This document shows, piece by piece, positions 1-7,819 of a DNA stretch of 47,003 bases. The position numbers were made by a program, and so were the translations under genes. The stretch comes from Candidatus Firestoneibacteriota bacterium (GTDB lineage: Bacteria > Oederibacteriota > D2-FULL-39-29). Under the pieces are notes generated by a model, which was not told the origin of the DNA, made no database searches, and saw nothing but the letters and a program-made list of their open reading frames with translations. Positions within the stretch are counted from its first letter, which is position 1; every line of letters begins with the position of its first letter. The stretch spans positions 1-47,003 of the forward strand of contig CAITEH010000017.1 of NCBI GenBank assembly GCA_903891415.1. Reading direction: 5' to 3'.

Positions 1-896
1 CTGAAGTTATCTCCCGCCAGTTTATAATACTTTGCAGCATCTTCGCTTGAATTTTTACTTTCAAATACCTGGGCCAATTTAAGACACCCTTCAGGATTCA
101 CCGGTGAACCTTTAACAAATTCCAACCCAAATTTTACGGCATTCTCATAATCCTTGGCCTTTAACATTGCATCCATGGCTTTAACATACCAACCGGCAGC
201 ATCCATGGAAGAGCCTTTTCTTGCACACGCATCGGCCAGGCCCTTTAAAGCTTCAATGTTTGACGGCTCAGTTTTTAGAACTCTTTCAAAAGCCGCAGTG
301 GCTTCGGAATATTTCCCATTGTTAACATGTGATAAACCCAGATGCAGCAAAGCTCCTGCGTGATGTAATTTAATTTTTGTCAGGGTTTCAAATGAGCTTG
401 AGGCCTCTTTAAACATTCCCCGCTTATAATTGACCAGCCCCATTATATAATGGGCTTCAATACTCTTGAGTTCGATTGCTTTCTTGGCAAATTCTTCGGC
501 CTTATCGAGATCATTTGAGGAAAGATAATATTCGGCTATGGCCAAATATTCCAGCTTGGCCTCACGTTCCATTTCTTCATTAACATATATCTCTGCCGCT
601 TTTATCCTGGCATCAATATGTTCCGGATCAATTTCCAGAATTCTCTGAAAATACTTAAGAGCATTTTTGAAAAGACGGCTCTCATAATAAGCATTTCCCA
701 GCAGCAGAAGTTCATGTGAAGCATGATCCTTCATACCCTTTTCGGTATAAAGATCCGCCAGCTTCATATGTGCTTCGGCATTATTTGGGTCTTTGGTAAT
801 AATTTCCTCATACAAAGAAATCGCTTTATCTTTGTCACCTTGCAGAAGGATATTATTTGCCGTTTCCAGTAATTTTTGTAATTCCTCTTCGGTCAT
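1..896 (-). CDS. TPR-repeat protein, C-terminus cut by window edge
   Basis: The reading frame opens with ATG at 896 and is still open at base 1, so at least 298 residues are present and the C-terminus is missing. The protein is built from tandem tetratricopeptide repeats from about residue 4 on. Each carries the usual small/aromatic pattern (for example DKAISLYEEIITKDPNNAEA and NALKYFQRILEIDPEHIDAR). No signal peptide or membrane segment is visible. TPR proteins are protein-protein scaffolds; I cannot name the partner. The start is supported by GGAGAG 5-6 bases upstream. The gene lies 85 bases downstream of the PilT-like gene and has its own good promoter (930-958), so it can be expressed independently. 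A role with the neighbouring PilT/Tad proteins is only a guess from position. Confidence 0.85.
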   Translation of the reverse strand, partial: MTEEELQKLLETANNILLQGDKDKAISLYEEIITKDPNNAEAHMKLADLYTEKGMKDHASHELLLLGNAYYESRLFKNALKYFQRILEIDPEHIDARIKAAEIYVNEEMEREAKLEYLAIAEYYLSSNDLDKAEEFAKKAIELKSIEAHYIMGLVNYKRGMFKEASSSFETLTKIKLHHAGALLHLGLSHVNNGKYSEATAAFERVLKTEPSNIEALKGLADACARKGSSMDAAGWYVKAMDAMLKAKDYENAVKFGLEFVKGSPVNPEGCLKLAQVFESKNSSEDAAKYYKLAGDNF

Positions 897-929
897 CAAA
901 ACTCTCCGGTACGCATATCTTACTTTACA

Positions 930-958
930 ATATTACCCTTTAAAGATCTTTTTTGCAA
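930..958 (-). promoter_or_regulatory. sigma70-type promoter for the TPR gene
   Basis: On the minus strand a -35 TTGCAA (953-958) is followed by a 17-bp spacer and a -10 TAATAT (930-935). The predicted start near 923 gives a leader of about 27 nt containing the GGAGAG site of the TPR gene. Seen directly in sequence; activity is inferred. Confidence 0.55.
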
Positions 959-981
959 TAACTTCATTCTACTGATTAGGC

Positions 982-2073
982 TTATTTTTTAAGTTTAATA
1001 GAGGCCCCGCTGCTTATCAAACCATCCAAACCAAGTTTTAAGTCCGTAGGACTTGTAGATTCAGCCAGTGCGTCTTCCATACTTACAAGGCCTTCCCTGT
1101 AAAGATTCAGCAGGCTTTGATCAAAAGTCTGCATTTTATATTGAACGGCCCCGGATTGGATCGTCTGCTTAATCTGGGAGGTTTTTTGTTCCCGTATAAG
1201 CGCTTTAATGGTTGAAGTAGCTCTAAGTATCTCCACCGCCGGAACCCGTCCTTTTCCGCCGGCCCTGCGCAGCAGCCTTAAAGAAATAACTGCGGTAAGA
1301 GTCGAGGCCAGCTGAGCCCGGACCTGAGACTGTTGTCCCGAGGGAAAAGAATCAATTATTCTGTCAACTGTCTGCCCGGCATCAATAGTGTGCAAGGAAC
1401 TTAAGACCATATGTCCTGTTTCAGCTGCAGAAAGCGCAGCGGAGATAGTTTCATTATCCCGCATCTCACCTACCATAATGACATCAGGATCCTGCCTTAA
1501 CACGGCTTTAAGCGCGGCGGAATAGCTTTCGGTATCGACTCCTACTTCACGCTGGCAGATACAACTCTTTTTATCATCATAAACAAACTCTATCGGATCC
1601 TCCACTGTAACGATGTGACAGGACAAGTTTTCATTTATTTTATTTAGCATGGTTGCCAGGGTCGTAGACTTTCCGTTTCCTGCTGTTCCCGTCACCAGTA
1701 CCAGCCCCCTTTTTTCCATTGCAATTTCCATAAGAATATCAGGAAGGTGCAGTTCCTCAAAACCGGGGATAGTCTTTGGAATAACCCTCAACGCAATGGC
1801 TATGGTGCCTCTTTGCCTTGAGATATTTGCTCTGACCCTGTATTCACCTGATTCCCTGGCAAGATCAATTTCATTTGTGAATTCAAATTTTTGTCTTTGT
1901 TTTTCATTCATAAGGCTTGCCGCGATACTGACAGTTGCCTCCGGTGTAAGTTTCTCATCACCAAAACAAACAAGCTCTCCATCAATCCTCCACATTGGAG
2001 GGCTTCCGGCTTTCAAGTGAATGTCTGATGCCTGTTGATCAAGCATCTCTTGAAGCAAAAGATTAATATTCAT
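982..2073 (-). CDS. pilT: PilT-type twitching motility / secretion ATPase
   Basis: A 363-residue hexameric ATPase of the type II/IV secretion superfamily, close to the usual PilT length. Walker A is GTAGNGKST (residues 129-137). The Asp box is VTVEDPIEFV (155-164), Walker B is DVIMVGEMRD (197-206) and the His box is HMVLSSLHT (221-229). The C-terminal region has the PilT hallmark ALIRE and the MQTFDQSL segment. In type IV pili PilT powers pilus retraction at the inner membrane. The start is supported by AGGAG 9 bases upstream. It lies downstream of TadC- and TadB-like platform genes, separated by 365 bases and its own promoter. A dedicated TadA/CpaF or PilB assembly ATPase is not in the window, so whether it serves a type IVa pilus encoded elsewhere or works with the Tad-like proteins is open. 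Confidence 0.92.
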   Translation of the reverse strand: MNINLLLQEMLDQQASDIHLKAGSPPMWRIDGELVCFGDEKLTPEATVSIAASLMNEKQRQKFEFTNEIDLARESGEYRVRANISRQRGTIAIALRVIPKTIPGFEELHLPDILMEIAMEKRGLVLVTGTAGNGKSTTLATMLNKINENLSCHIVTVEDPIEFVYDDKKSCICQREVGVDTESYSAALKAVLRQDPDVIMVGEMRDNETISAALSAAETGHMVLSSLHTIDAGQTVDRIIDSFPSGQQSQVRAQLASTLTAVISLRLLRRAGGKGRVPAVEILRATSTIKALIREQKTSQIKQTIQSGAVQYKMQTFDQSLLNLYREGLVSMEDALAESTSPTDLKLGLDGLISSGASIKLKK

Positions 2074-2223
2074 TACTACAACTCCTAAATAAAAGTTACC
2101 GGATGTTTAATTTTTTGAATTTTCAAAAACCAGTTCTTCCAATAACAATATAACTTTAACATTGCCAAAGCCCTTTCAATTTCAAGCTTTCTTTTTTTGC
2201 GCAATATTTAAAGCTAGTTGTAT

Positions 2224-2252
2224 ATGTTATCAGATTATTCAACTAATTGCAA
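2224..2252 (-). promoter_or_regulatory. pilT: sigma70-type promoter upstream of pilT
   Basis: On the minus strand, -35 TTGCAA (2247-2252), 17-bp spacer, -10 TAACAT (2224-2229). The -35 hexamer is identical to that of the TPR gene promoter at 953-958. Predicted start near 2217 would give an unusually long leader of about 145 nt. Confidence 0.45.
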
Positions 2253-2327
2253 TAGTTCCTGAACCCGAATAACGCTTTTAACAGCAGAATAAAGACTCTT
2301 CTGCAATAATTCTCGTAATTTACCCAT
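2235..2327 (-). CDS. possible 30-residue sORF or gene remnant
   Basis: ATG at 2327 to TAA at 2235-2237 encodes 30 residues with a strongly helical, amphipathic and coding-like composition (begins MGKLRELLQKSLYSAVKS). The same frame is open upstream for nine more codons to a TAG. There is no convincing Shine-Dalgarno site, and the stop lies inside the pilT promoter spacer. It could be a real microprotein, the tail of a decayed gene, or chance. I do not recognise it. Confidence 0.22.
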   Translation of the reverse strand: MGKLRELLQKSLYSAVKSVIRVQELLQLVE

Positions 2328-2438
2328 TTCTTCATCAAGATTTAGGTGTTTGGCCTATGATTGCAAAGAAAAGGAAAGAATAAAGCAAGGGACAACGCCC
2401 ATAGTTTTAAAAACTGCGTGCATAATAAATTTTCGTAT

Positions 2439-3302
2439 CTATTTAAAATTTAATATTAATTTAATCGCAATAGGCCCCAAAATAACGATAAATACCGCGG
2501 GCAGAATAAATATTACCAAAGGAAGCATAAGTTTTACAGGAGTCTGCAGGGCAAGTTTTTCCACTCTTTGTTTTCTTCTAATTCGTATTTCATTATTTTG
2601 AAGCCTTATGGTACCCGCTATGCCAGTACCGAGTTTTTCAGACTGTAAGACAGCGTAAATAAAAGAGGAATATTCCCGTAAATTTACTCTCAGAGCTGAA
2701 GCTTTCAGGGCCTCTTCACGGCTCTCTCCCATTCCCAAACTTCTTAAATAGCTTTTAAACTCATCCCGTAAAACAGACTGCTTCACCCCGTAGATATATT
2801 TTGCCACGGCAGCATCAAAAGTAAGGCCGGCTTCGACACATACAGTAATAATATCCAGCGCATAAGGGAATTCTGTGAGGATTTCCCGCTCATATCTGTT
2901 TCTTGTTTCTTTTAATTCGTATTCCGGGAACATAAACAAGATCATTGCGGCGATCACACCGGCAGTATCAATACAATTAAAAAGCCCCAGATATACAACC
3001 AGACCTGAGCCGGCAAGCAGGATTTTATATGCAAGAAATTCATCAGAAGTGTATATTTTATCAGCGCGGGAAACAATAAGTTTTGCTTTCAGATATTTTC
3101 TATATCTTTCTAACGGAAACCCGGCAAGGAACTTAGACAAGTTTTTAATTCCAGCTTTCTTAATATATAATAGACCCTGATGCTCTGACTTTGCTTTATT
3201 TAGAAAATTTCTTAAAACAATAATATTATGATGTTTTATTTGCGTGAGCCTTATCGACATAAACAAGGCGGTTCCAAAAATAAGAGTTATAATTAAGATC
3301 AT
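2439..3302 (-). CDS. tadC: TadC-like type II secretion F-domain membrane protein
   Basis: A 287-residue polytopic inner-membrane protein with an N-terminal membrane segment and a hydrophobic pair around residues 92-125. A cytoplasmic T2SSF domain follows (about 140-255), with typical text such as EFPYALDIITVCVEAGLTFD and LQSEKLGTGIAGTIR. It ends in a hydrophobic segment. Proteins of this family form the platform that the secretion ATPase rotates or pushes. It starts 9 bases after the TadB-like stop with AGGGG as ribosome site, so the two are one transcriptional unit. The TadB-then-TadC order is the usual one in Tad loci, but the ATPase TadA that normally precedes them is not found here. Confidence 0.82.
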   Translation of the reverse strand: MILIITLIFGTALFMSIRLTQIKHHNIIVLRNFLNKAKSEHQGLLYIKKAGIKNLSKFLAGFPLERYRKYLKAKLIVSRADKIYTSDEFLAYKILLAGSGLVVYLGLFNCIDTAGVIAAMILFMFPEYELKETRNRYEREILTEFPYALDIITVCVEAGLTFDAAVAKYIYGVKQSVLRDEFKSYLRSLGMGESREEALKASALRVNLREYSSFIYAVLQSEKLGTGIAGTIRLQNNEIRIRRKQRVEKLALQTPVKLMLPLVIFILPAVFIVILGPIAIKLILNFK

Positions 3303-3311
3303 TTTGCGCCC

Positions 3312-4001
3312 CTAATAATTAAAATTTATTATTTTAATTATAAATACCGCTCCCAGCAATTCCAGGCAGACCGCAATAAGAACCAGGAGCAATCCTAAGG
3401 AAGTAGTAAACATGGGTAAAACGAGCTCCTTGTCCATATAGTACATAAGTGTTAAAAGAATTACCGGAAGCAGTCCGACAATAAGGCCGGAAAGCTTGCT
3501 CTGTGCAGTCAGAGTTTCTATCTGTTTTTCCGAGCTTTCTTTTTCTCTCATACCTTTGGCTATGTTTTTTAAAACCTCTGAAAGATTTCCTCCCGCATCC
3601 CTTGTTATTTCCAAAGCTGAAGAGAATAAATGCAATTCCTTTAGATCGTGCGTTTCTGCAAGCTCAAACAACGCTTTTTCCGTGCTGACTCCAAGCATTA
3701 TTTTATCCATAACACTCTTCAACTCGCCTGAAAGCGGGTCTTTTGTTTCTTTTATAACGTAAACAAGCCCTTGTTGAAAGGTCATTCCCGATACTAAAGC
3801 GCCTGAGATGAGCTCGATACCATCTATTAACTGTTCCCTGAATTTTTCTATAAGTGCTTTTTTTTTACGATGCCCGAGATAAACCGGGAACGCATATGAA
3901 ATTGCTGAGGCAAGAACCGCCAAGAATATATTTGAAATAATAACAAAAACTGCAAAAACTGCGATAGAAATGATTATTGCTGATCTCCCCTTGAGAAGCA
4001 T
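3312..4001 (-). CDS. tadB: TadB-like type II secretion F-domain membrane protein
   Basis: A 229-residue protein, shorter than the roughly 300 residues usual for TadB. It has an N-terminal hydrophobic region (about 8-38), a cytoplasmic T2SSF domain (about 50-165, with FREQLIDGIELISGALVSGM and EITRDAGGNLSEVL) and two C-terminal membrane segments (about 169-188 and 203-223). It pairs with the TadC-like gene 9 bases downstream. The ATG at 4001 has no Shine-Dalgarno site, but a strong promoter places the predicted transcription start on the ATG itself, suggesting a leaderless message. An AAGGGGAG inside codons 4-6 is followed by no ATG, GTG or TTG at useful distance, so I keep the ATG. Confidence 0.8.
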   Translation of the reverse strand: MLLKGRSAIIISIAVFAVFVIISNIFLAVLASAISYAFPVYLGHRKKKALIEKFREQLIDGIELISGALVSGMTFQQGLVYVIKETKDPLSGELKSVMDKIMLGVSTEKALFELAETHDLKELHLFSSALEITRDAGGNLSEVLKNIAKGMREKESSEKQIETLTAQSKLSGLIVGLLPVILLTLMYYMDKELVLPMFTTSLGLLLVLIAVCLELLGAVFIIKIINFNY

Positions 4002-4007
4002 GTAGAT

Positions 4008-4036
4008 ATGATACGTAAGCCTAAAGGGAAAGTCAA
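4008..4036 (-). promoter_or_regulatory. strong sigma70-type promoter, leaderless tadB-like gene
   Basis: On the minus strand, -35 TTGACT (4031-4036), exactly 17 bp, -10 TATCAT (4008-4013). Only six bases (ATCTAC) separate the -10 box from the ATG at 4001, so transcription should begin at or next to the start codon. Both boxes are read directly; the leaderless conclusion is inferred. Confidence 0.6.
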
Positions 4037-4074
4037 CATTTTAATTAGGATCCGGGCCCCGCCCAATTAACATC

Positions 4075-5211
4075 TTAACCCAGCTTTCTTCTGAACCTAA
4101 TTGAACTAAGATAAAATATTACGGCACCGAAGATCATCAGAGCCGTTATATCAGGCCAAAGAATATCAAGGCCATTTCCTTTCAAAACTATTCCTCTTAT
4201 GATAGTCAAAAAATACCGCATTGGCAGCGCATAAGTAAGATATTGAACTATTCGCGGCATATTTGAAATTGGAAAGACAAATCCCGAAATTATCATTGAA
4301 GGAAATATGAAAATAAAAGTTGTCAGCATTGCTTGCTGCTGAGTTTTAGATATTGTGGAAATAAACAGGCCGATACCCAGGGTACTTGAAATAAAAATAA
4401 GGGCGCACGCAGCCAGAAGCCAGAGACTTCCTATCACCGGGATATTAAATACAAGTATTCCGCCTGCCACCACTATTACCACATCCACCATACCTATTAT
4501 TATAAACGGCAGCGTCTTTCCAAAAACGATCTCATGCGGCTTGAGCGGTGACACCACAAGCTGCTCCATCGTTCCTGTTTCTTTTTCTTTAGTCAGAGCC
4601 ATCGAGGTCAGCAGCATGGTCATAAGCGTCAAGATGAGTGCCATTACTCCGGGAACCATATAATTTGCGCTTTTTAATTCGGGATTATACATGATCTTAA
4701 ATGCCGGCTCAACACCGGGAAAAGAAATAAACTTGCTATTTAGACCGGCCCGCTCTTTCATTACCCTGTCCCTGAATTCCGTATTTTTCTTCTGAATGAT
4801 ATCTTTAAGGTAATTCATGCCAATAGATGTTAGATTAGAATCTGAACCGTCCGCAATGATTTGAAAAGAAGCTTTTCTATTCAGCTTAATATTTCTGCTG
4901 AAATCCGGCGGAAAAACCAGTATAAAATCCGCTTTTCCCCTGCTTAAAGCCCCGGTAATATCCGCTTCTTTTTCAATTTTGCCGGACGCATCAAAATAGC
5001 CGCTGTTGAACGCAGCACCCGCAAATTCCCGGCTCTCAACGGAGTTATCCCTGTCCATAACAGACAGGTAAATATGCTTCACATCAGTCGTTACAGCATA
5101 ACCGAGTAAAATGATCTGCAATACCGGTGCGACAAATATTATAGGGATCATCTTTTTATCCCTGAAGGTCTGTATGAACTCTTTCTTTGCCAGTTGAAGT
5201 ATTTTTTTCAA
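4075..5211 (-). CDS. ABC-2 type permease (YbhR-like), second of pair
   Basis: A 378-residue ABC2_membrane_3 permease. One N-terminal membrane segment (about 24-42) is followed by a large extracytoplasmic domain to about residue 180 and then about five membrane segments. FRDKKMIPIIFVAPVLQI near the N-terminus and the EKETGTMEQLVVSPLKPHE coupling helix region are typical. The start is TTG at 5211 with GAGGA upstream, 7 bases after the stop of the other permease. It is the last gene of the efflux operon. With its partner permease and two ATPases it should form a heteromeric exporter for small hydrophobic compounds, probably antibiotics or cations by analogy with E. coli YbhFSR. The substrate cannot be read from sequence. 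Confidence 0.88.
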   Translation of the reverse strand: MKKILQLAKKEFIQTFRDKKMIPIIFVAPVLQIILLGYAVTTDVKHIYLSVMDRDNSVESREFAGAAFNSGYFDASGKIEKEADITGALSRGKADFILVFPPDFSRNIKLNRKASFQIIADGSDSNLTSIGMNYLKDIIQKKNTEFRDRVMKERAGLNSKFISFPGVEPAFKIMYNPELKSANYMVPGVMALILTLMTMLLTSMALTKEKETGTMEQLVVSPLKPHEIVFGKTLPFIIIGMVDVVIVVAGGILVFNIPVIGSLWLLAACALIFISSTLGIGLFISTISKTQQQAMLTTFIFIFPSMIISGFVFPISNMPRIVQYLTYALPMRYFLTIIRGIVLKGNGLDILWPDITALMIFGAVIFYLSSIRFRRKLG

Positions 5212-5218
5212 AACTTCC

Positions 5219-6355
5219 TCACTTAATCTTTTTCTTAAAATTCATTGAAGATAAGAGTATTAATACAACCCCAAAAATAGTCAGCATTATGAATTCGGTA
5301 AAAAGAGCCACTAGCCCGCTTCCTTTAAGAAAAACCCCGCGCAAAACTATAAGAAAATATTTTGCCGGGACAATAACTGTGAAAAGTTGTATTACAAAGG
5401 GCATACTTTTTATCGGAAACATGAAACCGGACAAAATAAAGGTGGGCAGGAAAGATAAAAGCATAGCCACCTGGTTTGCTACCTGCTGGGTATTTGCAAG
5501 AGTTGAGACTAAAAGTCCGATACCCAGGCCCGAAAAAGCAAATATTCCGGTAATAAAAAATAAAAAAATAATATTTCCTTTAAGCGGCACATTGAATACC
5601 AATGTGCCGACCAATACCACCAGAACCATGTCCAGCAAGCCCAGTACCCAGTAGGGTATTATCTTACCGATCATTACTTCATAGGGTTTTACCGGTGTTA
5701 CGATCAGCTGTTCAAAAGTGCCTTTCTCTTTTTCCCTTACAATAGTAAGTGAGGTTAAAATTGCCATAATAACGCTCATTATAACAGCGATCAGGCCCGG
5801 GATGATAAAATTACGGCTTTTCATTTCCTGATTGTAGAATATCTTGATGTTTGCGTCTAGACCGGGAACATTCTTAATTTTTGCCACTCCCGCCTTGTTC
5901 ATCGCCTTTAAGGTAATATTTCCGGAGTAGAGATAGGAAAGTCCGCGTATATAACCCATTACTACATTTGTACTGTTGGCTTCCGAACCGTCAATAACAG
6001 CCTGTATCTCCACTTTGCCGTTCTTTATTAGAGTATTTCCAAAACCTGAGGGTATCACCAGGCCTGCTTTTGCATAGCCGCTGTCAAGTGAATAGAGCAA
6101 TTCCTTTTCGCTATCAGTGAACTTAGAGATATTAAAATAACCGCTGGAAGCAAAACTGCCTATATACTCCCTGCTCTCTTTAGTCTTATCATGATCGCAG
6201 ACAGTTATCTTTACATTGTCAATATCTAAAGTTATGGCATACCCGAATAGAAAAATAAATATCATAGGCATTCCGAGGGCCATCACCAGAGACCGGGGAT
6301 CCCTTATAATATGCAGAACTTCCTTTTTCATTATGGCGTAGATCTTAGAGTTCAT
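5219..6355 (-). CDS. ABC-2 type permease (YbhS-like), first of pair
   Basis: The paralogue of the following permease, with the same 378-residue length when started at ATG 6355. An upstream in-frame start at 6385 exists, but AGGAG lies 11 bases before 6355, and an overlap of only 11 bases with the ATPase gene fits that start better. Layout is one N-terminal membrane segment (IIRDPRSLVMALGMPMIFIF), a large extracytoplasmic domain, the coupling region EKEKGTFEQLIVTPVKPYE and a block of membrane segments ending in LRGVFLKGSG. It is co-transcribed with the ATPases, adaptor and TolC gene, and is expected to make half of the heterodimeric membrane channel. Confidence 0.88.
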   Translation of the reverse strand: MNSKIYAIMKKEVLHIIRDPRSLVMALGMPMIFIFLFGYAITLDIDNVKITVCDHDKTKESREYIGSFASSGYFNISKFTDSEKELLYSLDSGYAKAGLVIPSGFGNTLIKNGKVEIQAVIDGSEANSTNVVMGYIRGLSYLYSGNITLKAMNKAGVAKIKNVPGLDANIKIFYNQEMKSRNFIIPGLIAVIMSVIMAILTSLTIVREKEKGTFEQLIVTPVKPYEVMIGKIIPYWVLGLLDMVLVVLVGTLVFNVPLKGNIIFLFFITGIFAFSGLGIGLLVSTLANTQQVANQVAMLLSFLPTFILSGFMFPIKSMPFVIQLFTVIVPAKYFLIVLRGVFLKGSGLVALFTEFIMLTIFGVVLILLSSMNFKKKIK

Positions 6356-7085
6356 TTTTTTGATAGCTCCTGATAGAGTTAACAAAAAGTTCTTCCAGGC
6401 TTTGGGTCTTTTTTTCTTCTTTCAGTTCCTTGGGGCTTCCATAAGCTATTATATTCCCCGCATAAACCAGCGCCAGCCGGTTGCAGTTCTCAACTTCATC
6501 CATATAATGCGTGGTGACAAATACTGTTGTGCCATTTTTAGCAAGCTCCCGGATAAGCACCCAAAAATCCCTTCTTGAAAGCGGATCCACACCTGCCGTA
6601 GGTTCATCCAAAAACAGCACCTTGGGACGGTGTATTATTGAGCAGCCCAGTGCCAGCCTCTGTCTCCACCCTCCGGAAAGAAGCGCGGTAATTATATTTT
6701 CCCTGCCTTTTAAACCCGACATTTCAAGTATTTCATTTTTTCTTTCAGCCATAACATCCGCAGGAACATCGTGTATGCCCGAGAAAAACTCTATGTTTTC
6801 TGCGACTGTCAGGTCATTATAGAGGGAAAACTTCTGAGACATATAGCCTATAATTTCCTTGATCTTATCAGACTGCGTATCCACATCAAAACCTTCAACA
6901 GTGGCTTTTCCGGAGGTGGGAGCAAGAATTCCACAAAGCATACGTATTGTAGTGGATTTTCCGGCTCCGTTTGGTCCTATAAATCCGAATATTTCTCCGC
7001 TTTGTACCGAAAAATCCACTCCATTGACGGCTGTAAATGTTTTGAATTTTTTAGTCAACTTTACAGCTTTTACTGCCAGCGTCAT
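6345..7085 (-). CDS. ABC transporter ATPase (YbhF C-half-like), canonical
   Basis: A 246-residue nucleotide-binding domain protein. Walker A is GPNGAGKST (38-46). The signature is LSGGWRQR, with Trp where most ABC proteins have Gln. Walker B is VLFLDEPTAGVDP, and the H-loop THYMDEVE keeps its histidine. The C-terminus is short, with no extra domain. It overlaps the upstream ATPase by 4 bases (ATGA), with TTGGAG as ribosome site, and overlaps the next permease by 11. It corresponds to the second ATPase half of YbhF, which in E. coli is fused in one chain. This subunit looks catalytically complete. Confidence 0.92.
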   Translation of the reverse strand: MTLAVKAVKLTKKFKTFTAVNGVDFSVQSGEIFGFIGPNGAGKSTTIRMLCGILAPTSGKATVEGFDVDTQSDKIKEIIGYMSQKFSLYNDLTVAENIEFFSGIHDVPADVMAERKNEILEMSGLKGRENIITALLSGGWRQRLALGCSIIHRPKVLFLDEPTAGVDPLSRRDFWVLIRELAKNGTTVFVTTHYMDEVENCNRLALVYAGNIIAYGSPKELKEEKKTQSLEELFVNSIRSYQKNEL

Positions 7086-7819
7086 TTTTTTACTCCAACA
7101 TTTTCTATTTTAGAAATAAAGTAGTTCTCAAAAGAACCGCCGGTCTTTACGCTGACTTTTTTTGGTATCTCTTCGGAAATAAACCTGCCCTGATAGATCA
7201 GGGCAACCCTGTCGAACCTGTTTACTTCATCCATATAATTCGTGGTGACTAATATGGTAATACCGCTATTTCTATTAAGTTCTACCAGCATTTCCCAGAG
7301 TTCCTGCCGGGAAAGCGGATCAACACCTATAGTGGGTTCGTCAAGTATCAATATTTCAGGGAGATTTATCAAAGCGCAGGAAAGCGCCAGTTTTTTCTGC
7401 ATGCCCCCCGACAAGAACTGGGCCTGCCTTTTCTTAAAACGCTCCAGATGGCTAAAACCGTAAAGTTCGTCCACTCTTTTCTTCCTGTCAGCTTGTGAAA
7501 CGCCATAAATATCTGCGAAAAACTCAATGTTCTCTTCTACAGAAAGATCCTCATAGAGAGAAAAGCGCTGGGGCATATATCCGATAATGCTTCTTGCTTT
7601 TTCAAGATCTTTTTTTATATTAAAACCCCCGAGAGTGACATCTCCCCCGGTAACCTCTATTATTCCTGCAACAAGCCTTACAGTAGTGGTCTTTCCCGCT
7701 CCATCAGGACCGATAATACCGTATATCTCCCCTTTATTGACCGAAAAACTCACATCATCAATAACGCGTGCCGGGCCATAATTTTTTATGAGATGGGAAG
7801 CTTCAATTATTTTTTGCAT
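7082..7819 (-). CDS. ABC transporter ATPase (YbhF N-half-like), degenerate H-loop
   Basis: A 245-residue nucleotide-binding domain protein. Walker A is GPDGAGKTT, the signature LSGGMQKK, and Walker B ILILDEPTIGVDP. The switch histidine is replaced by Asn in VTTNYMDEV. The GPDGAGKTT variant and a non-histidine switch residue are, as I recall, also features of the N-terminal half of E. coli YbhF, so this is probably the matching half in a split form. An asymmetric ABC dimer with one weak ATP site is the likely result. The gene begins inside the end of the adaptor gene (17-base overlap) and ends in a 4-base overlap with the partner ATPase. Confidence 0.9.
   Translation of the reverse strand: MQKIIEASHLIKNYGPARVIDDVSFSVNKGEIYGIIGPDGAGKTTTVRLVAGIIEVTGGDVTLGGFNIKKDLEKARSIIGYMPQRFSLYEDLSVEENIEFFADIYGVSQADRKKRVDELYGFSHLERFKKRQAQFLSGGMQKKLALSCALINLPEILILDEPTIGVDPLSRQELWEMLVELNRNSGITILVTTNYMDEVNRFDRVALIYQGRFISEEIPKKVSVKTGGSFENYFISKIENVGVKK

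Larger units (their letters stand above)
2074..2438. other. 365-bp spacer between tadC-like gene and pilT
   Basis: This is the only stretch above 300 bases without an assigned gene. It contains a promoter candidate (2224-2252), a leader of about 145 nt before pilT ending in AGGAG, and a possible 30-codon reading frame (2235-2327). I looked for a cyclic-di-GMP (GEMM) riboswitch in the leader because such elements can precede pilus genes, and saw no match. No clear Rho-independent terminator is visible after the tadC-like gene. Confidence 0.6.

Noticed and set aside
2074-2229. Cyclic-di-GMP (GEMM) riboswitch in the long pilT leader
   Set aside because: I looked for the conserved GEMM core and could not find it; the leader is A/T-rich without the needed paired elements.
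4044-4066. G+C-rich palindromic stretch after the second permease as a terminator
   Set aside because: It holds GGATCC and GGGCCC palindromes but no stem of useful length followed by a T-run, so it is not a Rho-independent terminator by sequence.
5187-5654. 155-codon plus-strand open frame opposite the ABC permease
   Set aside because: It overlaps a permease with well-defined membrane segments and the conserved coupling region; it has Lys/Thr/Ile-rich text without domain features.
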